A DNA stretch of 64,000 nt from Gordionus sp. m RMFG-2023. Lineage: Eukaryota; Nematomorpha; Gordioida; Chordodea; Parachordodidae. Each line of letters opens with the position of its first letter. Within the stretch, counting starts at the first letter, position 1. The stretch is from NCBI RefSeq assembly GCF_954871325.1, contig NC_088777.1, forward strand, positions 32,341,366 to 32,405,365, read 5' to 3'. The position numbers and the translations under genes are program-made. Under the pieces are notes generated by a model that saw only the letters and a program-made list of their open reading frames with translations, made no database searches and was not told the DNA's origin. This document shows positions 58,211 through 64,000 of this stretch, piece after piece.

Positions 58211-59248
58211 TCATGTGACCGGACAATCTCTCGCATAATGTCCAATGTTACGACACTTGAAACATGTTACATCTTCGACTTTCCTTTTTTCATAGATATT
58301 TTTTTCCCCTTTTTTTATATATTCTACCGCCGGAAATGCTTTAGAATCTTCTTGTTGATTCTTAAAACACTTATCATGACCATGACCAAAATTTCCACAA
58401 TTTCCACAAGCTTTTTGAATTTCATTCACCAATTTATACGTAGGAACATAACATTCCTCAGTTTTATGCCCTTTATTTCAACACCTTTTACAAATTATAG
58501 TTAACACATTTGGATTTCTCCTTTCATTACATCCTCTACTTATATGTCCAAACTTCCCACAATTATAACACTTTTTATTTTCCCTTTCATCATTCCCATA
58601 CACTCCTTTTCCTTCACTTTTCTTTTCCAATTCTTCTATTTTAATTTTCATTTCTGTCATTTCTGTTCTCAACATCTCTTTTTCCCTTTCAATCAACTCC
58701 ATTTTTTCCCTTTTCCTCCTTTCTTCCATTTCTTTTTTCTCTATCTCTTTCCTTTCATTTTCCCATTCTTCCCTCATTTCTCTTCTTATTTCTTCAATAT
58801 TAATCTCCTTTTTTTTATGTTCCATTTTTCCAATTTCATTTTCCTTTTTTTTTTCATTTTCTCCAATTTTTCCATTTTCTCTTTTTTCAGACTCTCTAAC
58901 GAAATCTGTTTTATTAATATCAATTTCACATACCTTTTTTTCAGAATCTCTGACGATATCTGTTTTTAATATTTCCTTTTTTTCATTTTCATTTTTCACC
59001 ATATATATTTCATTAAATAAATTTTCAATATTCCTCTTAAATTCTTCAATTTTTTTATTTTTCTCCCTTTCCACTTGCTCTAACATTCTTACTCGATTTA
59101 TATCTTTATTTCCATTTCTTTTCTTATACCAAAAATATATTATAACCCATAATATAAAAACCACTAATATTCCAAAATACATTTTTAACGGCTCAACATT
59201 TTTGACCTCAAAATAATTGTTGGTCTTAATATTTTTGCGATTTAGCAT
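58211..59248 (-). CDS. gag: Gag-like region of the young Gypsy
   Basis: The N-terminal part has a strongly hydrophobic segment (MYFGILVVFILWVIIYFWYK), then a long Lys/Glu coiled-coil-like stretch. Zinc-knuckle motifs follow: CYNCGKFGHISRGC, CGNCGNFGHGHDKC and CFKCRNIGHYARDC. A membrane-spanning-like start is unusual for Gag. Read as parts of the retroelement; the exact protein boundaries are not claimed. Confidence 0.65.
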
Positions 59249-59709
59249 TTCCTTAAAATTATTTTTAATTTAAACTCTTAATTTTCAAATTTCAAATTCT
59301 TTAATTCTATAATAAACTTATCAATAACTTTATCAAAAAAATTTTAACTGACTTAAATGATAAAATATACAATATCGAAATTATTACGAAAATCCCTAAT
59401 ACACAATAATACATAAAATTTCAACAAAAATATAAACTTTTACCTTATTTTTACGAATTTCCTTTTTCCTTTTTATAAATCTTTGGCCTGTTTCGTAATA
59501 GTAGTCATTGTTGTTCCGAATTAATTTTTTTTTATACAGGTATCTTTTTAAATTAGAGGCACCACTTTTGTGATACTCTTTTATTTTCCAAAATTCAAAC
59601 TTTTATTTTCTTTTTAAAACCAATAAAAAAAAACCATAATATATTTTATACATTAAAAAAATCAATAATATTTTATTAATAATAAATAAAAAAACATATG
59701 CCTAGAACA

Positions 59710-60960
59710 TAAACATGTTAAATTTAAATTTCAGTGAAGATGTACCATAGGAAAGTGACAATTGTCATAATAGTCATTTTTAAACTTTTTTCAATTTTTT
59801 TAAGGCAAATGGGTAAAAATATATTTTGTAAACATGTTAAATTTAAATTTCAGTGAAGATGTACCATAGGAAAGTGACAATTGTCAAAATCGTCATTTTT
59901 GAACTTTTTTTAGACAAATGGGTAAAAATATATTTTGTTAACATGTTAAATTTAAATTTCAGTAAAGATGTACCATAGGAAAATGACAATTGTCATAATC
60001 GTCATTTTTGAACTTTTTTCAATTTTTTTAAGGCAAATGGGTAAAAATATATTTTGTAAACATGTTAAATTAAAATTTCAGTGAAGATGTTTACAGTATA
60101 TATTTTTATATATCTGCTTCAATTAAATTGAAAAAAGTTCAAAAATGACGATTATGACAATTGTCACTTTCTTATGGTACATCTTCACTGAAATTTAAAC
60201 CTAACATGTTTACAAAATATATTTTTACCCATTTGTCTAAAAAAATTCAAAAAAGTTCAAAAATGACGATTATGACAATTGTCACTTTCCCAAGGTACAT
60301 CTTCAATGAAATTTTAATTTAACATGTTTACAAAATATATTTTTACCCATTTGTCTAAAAAAAATTCAAAAAGTTCAAAAATGACGATTATGACAATTGT
60401 CACTTTCCTAAGGTACATCTTCAATGAAATTTTAATTTAACATGTTTATAAAATATATTTTTACCCATTTGCCTTTAAAAAATTGGAAAAAGTTCAAAAA
60501 TGACGATTATGACAATTGTCACTTTCCTATGGTACATCTTCACTGAAATTTAAATTTAACATGTTTACAAAATATATTTTTACCCATTTGCCTTAAAAAA
60601 TTGAAAAAAGTTCAAAAATGACGATTATGACAATTGTCACTTTCCTAAGGTACATATTCAATGAAATTTTAATTTAACATGTTTACAACAAAATAAATTT
60701 TTACCCATTTGCCTTAAAAAAATTGAAAAAGTTCAAAAATGATGATTATGACAATTGTCACTTTCCTATGGTACATCTTCAATGAAATTTTAATTTAACA
60801 TGTTTATCAAAATATATTTTTACCCATTTGTCTTAAAAAAATTGAAAAATGTTCAAAAATGACGATTAAGACAATTGTCACTTTCCTATGGTACATCTTC
60901 ACTGAAATTTTAATTTAACATGTTTGCAAAATATATTTTTACACATTGGCTTTAAAAAAA
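59710..60960. repeat. minisatellite block with orientation switch
   Basis: Forward units at 59,757, 59,877 and 59,982 continue the array interrupted by the Gypsy. Seven reversed units then start at about 60,154. The switch lies near TTTATATATCTGCTTCAATT at about 60,100. Confidence 0.93.
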
Positions 60961-61180
60961 TAAACTTCAAGTCTGAGTCGAAAAAAACAACCAAGCTTCA
61001 AGTCTGAGTCGAAAAAACGACCCAAACTTTAAGTCTGAGTCGAAAAATACGACCCATATTTTGGGTCGAGGTCGTTTTTTCGGCTTGAACTAGGGTTGAG
61101 GTTGAAAAAAACGACCCAAAATTTGGGTTAGCTCTGTTCGAGCCGACTCGGCTAAGCCGATTAACAACACTACATATGAC

Positions 61181-62580
61181 TTCAGTGGGAAATTGAGAAG
61201 CAAATAAATATTTAAATGAATTGTCATGCGATTTTTCAACTGGCTAATCAATGTCAAAAAGTAGGCCCCGAGTTTGTATTTTTCTTTATTTTTTAGGTCC
61301 GGCCCGGATTTGTTTAAATCAGACCATTTTAAGGCCGGCTTCGCGTTTAGGATCAATATGCTTTATGGGCGTTTTGATTTCTTGATTTTACCAAAAAAGT
61401 AAACTAAGGTGAATTAGTAGATAGGCAGCCCTTCGAGTTCCATCATCTTAAACTAAATTTTGAGCTTTATAAACAATAATTTCGTTTTAAAGAGAATTAG
61501 ATTTATTAAAATATACATCATAATTCTCCAGCCAATTAAATTTTTTTTATATTATATTTCGATTTTTTTAAAAAGTGGGAAATTGATCCCCAAAAGGTAT
61601 ATAAAGGAGAAGTAAGGATATGGAGGGAAATAGTAAAAATAATACATTATAATTAAGTAATTTGTAACACTAAATTTCTATACGGTTAAAAAATAATTAA
61701 AACCCAACAAAATAAAATATAAAATAATATCATTATTGATTATATTATATACTTTATTTTATTATAGTATTTGAAACATAAAAAAATAAAAATTACAAAC
61801 ATTTAAATACCTTATAAAATACTATTTTTTTAAAAAAATTTGGGCGTGGTAATAAAAATTGCAAGAGGTGGAGGTAAATCGGTGAAAACTAAATAAAATA
61901 AAAAATGTTAATTATATGGAATCGAATATAAACCGAATATAAAGTAAGATCGCTATTTTTTTAAAAAAAATGTTGTGCGCAGTAGGTATTATGAATTCTA
62001 CAATTACAAAAAAATGGTTATGTAATTTGAAAACATTTTTGCGGTAAAAGAGCATCGGGGAAGGGGAAAAATGGGTTTGAACAAAATCATTATATTAAGT
62101 GAAAATCATAAAATAAAACCTTCATTTTTTTAGAACCGTTTTAAAATCGTAATTTTTATAAAAAATGAACGGTTCTTTTTTTCTAATAAATTGGTTTTCA
62201 TAGAAAAAAGAAGAAAAACTAACTGTTAATTTGGTGAAAAAATTTTGTCAAATAAAAGCTCGAGGGAGTGGGGTATGCTGATTAAGATTTAAGTTTGGAT
62301 TCAAGTATTTAAATATTTGACAATATAAAATAGGATAAATATCTTATTTAAAGAATATAATTGTTATAAATTTTTGGGTGTTGGAAAATTAAATATCAGA
62401 AATAAATAAATAATATTTTCTTGATTAATATACACAATTAATTTCAAGATTAATCAAAAATTAATTTTATGTAAAATAAAAGTAATAGGAACACATATTA
62501 CAAAATTCATTTTTTTAAACTTTTCCAATTTTAATTACATTATAAATAAAAAATTTGAAATTTTTAATAAATGATCAATT
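61181..62580. other. AT-rich noncoding DNA
   Basis: No gene. A fragment with GGTCCGGCCCGGATTTG-like sequence (about 61,260-61,340) resembles the GC-rich blocks of the MITE at 16,199. Confidence 0.5.
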
Positions 62581-62587
62581 TTTAAAA

Positions 62588-62774
62588 TCATATAATGGAT
62601 CTATTTTCTCCACCGTTGTTATTAGCGCTATCTATTTGTGTAGTGATTACACTTTCGAGATTGGAAGTGGCTATGATAACGGGTCTGCGCCTGCGCCGCT
62701 CGTCTTCGGACGAAGATGCAGAGGAAGTCATAGCAGTGCCGTCGTCTTCTTCATCCTCTTCGTCATCATCAAAT
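62588..62774 (-). CDS. possible host terminal exon, acidic and Ser/Arg-rich
   Basis: Minus strand: a possible acceptor (tcacgcag) ends just before 62,774, then FDDDEEDEEDDGTAM, SSASSSEDERRRRRPVII and SNLESVITTQIDSANNNGGE to a TGA at 62,588. ATTAAA follows at about 62,566. The GC content jumps sharply here. Acidic, Ser and Arg runs suggest a nuclear or phosphorylated tail (inference). The frame is also open upstream to 62,800. Upstream exons would lie right of this position and none was found before the window ends. Confidence 0.4.
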
Positions 62775-62934
62775 CTGCGTGACAAAGACGTCAAAAACAA
62801 AATATTTAAAATTTGTGAATAGTATTTTGGTGTTTAAATAGTATGATAATATAATTTTCTAAGTCTAATTTCAAAACCTTATTGTTTCCTTTAGCTTTAC
62901 ATTTTCTTTCCTCATTATTAGAAGGGGGAGGTAT

Positions 62935-63185
62935 TAAGGATTTGATAAGTTATAAAACTAGCCAAAAAAAGGAAGAGGATAGAGAATGGAGTTATTTATA
63001 AACAATAGAAAGAAACAAATAAACGGAAAAAAGGAAGAAGAGGATAGAGAATGGAGTTATTTATAAACAATAGAAAGAATCAAATAAACGGTATTATGGA
63101 TTTGATAAGTTATAAAACTAGCCAAACAAAAAGTAAGAAGAGGATAGAGACTGGAGTTATCTTAAACAATAGAAACAAATAAATT
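62935..63185 (+). repeat. imperfect tandem repeats (GAGGATAGAGAATGGAGTTA)
   Basis: Three copies of a unit around AGAAGAGGATAGAGAATGG...TTTATAAACAATAGAAAG; two of them also share GGATTTGATAAGTTATAAAA. Noncoding. Confidence 0.8.
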
Positions 63186-63690
63186 ATTTTATATATCGTC
63201 AATGGAAAAGATCGGAATTAAGAAAGGTATTAAAAGAAGACATAAAAATTAGTTAAAAGAAAATAAAATTAGTGTTTTTAATCGAATAAGTCTAGCAGCC
63301 GAAAACTGAAGCCAATTTTTGGGTCGAAAAAATCGACCTAAAACTGACTCGAGTTGTGAACTCAGTTCCTAAACAATAGTTATGAACTCGAGTGGTGAAA
63401 GGACGAGTAGTTCACAATTACCTTAAATTATTATTAATTTCTATTTTCGTTTTTTTGAAATAGATACTAAGAATCCGAAAGACTTGTCTAGCTAATTTTT
63501 TTTTTGTATAAATGCCATTTGGTTCTTAATGTGAACTCGAGTCGTTTAAAAAATCGAATAACAATAATATTTAGATTTACACCTTTATTTAACCAATCAT
63601 TTTGATTTGCCTAAATGTACACAGGGAAATATCGCAGAAGTCTCAAGATTTCATTAATAGATGCCCAAAACCTGCATCATCTAATTTCAA

Positions 63691-64000
63691 TAACGATATT
63701 ACGTCATACCCCCCCCCCCCAAATCCCAATGTCGTAGTCGGTTATTAATAAAAATTACTGATATGAGAGCTTATTTTAAAAAGTGAATATTTTGATTTGC
63801 AAATATAGTTATAGCTAAATAAAAATAGGAAAAATTAAATATTCAGGATATTAAATAACGATATTACGTCATACCCCCCCCCCCCAATCCCAATGTCGTA
63901 GTCGGTTCTTAATAAAAATTACTGATATGAGAGCTTATTTTAAAAAGTGAATATTTTGATTTGCAAATATAGTTATAGCTAAATAAAAATAGGAAAAATT
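63691..64000 (+). repeat. 165-bp direct repeat with poly-C, running off the window
   Basis: 63,691-63,855 is repeated from 63,856 to the window end with very few differences. Each copy has a run of about twelve C after ACGTCATA. It could be real or an assembly duplication at poly-C. Confidence 0.88.

Larger units (their letters stand above)
53137..59709 (-). mobile_element. Ty3/Gypsy LTR retrotransposon, young, nearly whole
   Basis: Short LTRs of 144 bp (53,137-53,280 and 59,566-59,709) differ only in two A-run lengths. 5-bp target duplication TAAAC (53,132-53,136; 59,710-59,714). On the minus strand a primer-binding site starts TGGTGCCTC one base past the 5' LTR, and a purine tract (AAAAATAAGGGAGG) abuts the 3' LTR. 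Parts in order: Gag-like region, Pol (protease, RT, RNase H, integrase) and a separate zinc-knuckle frame near the 3' end. Very recent by LTR identity. It looks close to whole, with at most a few breaks. It sits in the minisatellite of the 52,301-61,172 element. Confidence 0.93.
52301..61172. mobile_element. large hAT-like foldback element with minisatellite arms
   Basis: Ends TAGTGTTGTTAAAACGCCGC and, reverse-complemented, TAGTGTTGTTAATCGGCTTA. Perfect 8-bp duplication CATATGAC (52,293-52,300; 61,173-61,180). Subterminal zones (52,320-52,440; 60,965-61,110) hold about three copies each of a TTGAAGTTTGGTCGTTTTTT-like repeat. Then come forward minisatellite units (six, plus three beyond the Gypsy), a switch point near 60,090-60,110, and seven reversed units. 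Without the 6.57-kb Gypsy and its duplication, the element is about 2.3 kb and has no gene. It must have been moved by a transposase encoded elsewhere. Confidence 0.92.

Noticed and set aside
55848-58969. Several plus-strand frames opposite the Gypsy
   Set aside because: Antisense shadows of Pol and Gag, Phe/Ile/Ser-rich because the sense strand is Lys/Glu/Asn-rich.
62595-62822. Plus-strand frame with a Ser run
   Set aside because: Antisense of the acidic/Ser/Arg frame, which has a plausible acceptor, stop and poly(A) context; the Ser run is the shadow of Asp/Glu codons.

Overview
This is AT-rich animal (metazoan) nuclear DNA. The evidence is a multi-exon RNA-binding-protein gene with GT-AG introns, LINEs, hAT-type DNA transposons, Ty3/Gypsy LTR elements and long satellite arrays. 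The species cannot be named from sequence; the extreme AT content and hAT load fit an invertebrate. No rRNA, functional tRNA, CRISPR array or bacterial operon was seen.

Region 1 (1-17,780, + strand) is the 3' part of an RBFOX (Fox-1) splicing-regulator gene. Ten exons can be joined with consistent phase (1,932 nt, 643 codons plus stop), from the end of the RRM (VNNATAKVQT) to the family's C-terminal signature (ALYKGGYHRFTPY). The RRM exons lie left of the window. The region between RRM and C-terminus is hugely expanded with Asn/His/Gln/Leu-rich sequence. Introns hold a DNA transposon with about 500-bp inverted repeats, an RTE-type LINE with a tRNA-like head, a hAT element and two small hAT-like MITEs.

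Region 2 (about 20,330-28,580) is an old minus-strand Ty3/Gypsy fossil. It is interrupted by a hAT transposon with an intact-looking 651-aa transposase and a perfect 8-bp target duplication, and by about 2.4 kb of other material.

Region 3 (31,165-39,340) is nested DNA transposons: a foldback element with a hAT inside one arm, and a 3.8-kb hAT carrying an internal inverted duplication, a tandem duplication and a 387-bp hairpin element. Each hAT and the hairpin has its own target duplication.

Region 4 (39,440-42,420) is a decayed minus-strand LINE. It is followed by AT-rich DNA, a strict 14-bp-period array with an invariant GCGAA core (44,185-44,441), an (ATGAA)n microsatellite and several satellites.

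Region 5 (about 47,600-61,180) has two large inverted-repeat elements whose arms are built from the same minisatellite of about 115 bp containing GACAATTGTC. The second is a precise 8,872-bp unit with TAGTGTTGTTAA ends and an 8-bp target duplication. A young, nearly whole Gypsy element with almost identical 144-bp LTRs sits inside its array.

Region 6 (61,181-64,000) is mostly noncoding, with one possible host exon on the minus strand (acidic, Ser/Arg-rich) and short tandem duplications. Apart from rbfox and perhaps that exon, no host gene is recognisable. Most of the window is layered transposon insertions, whose order can be read from nesting and target duplications.
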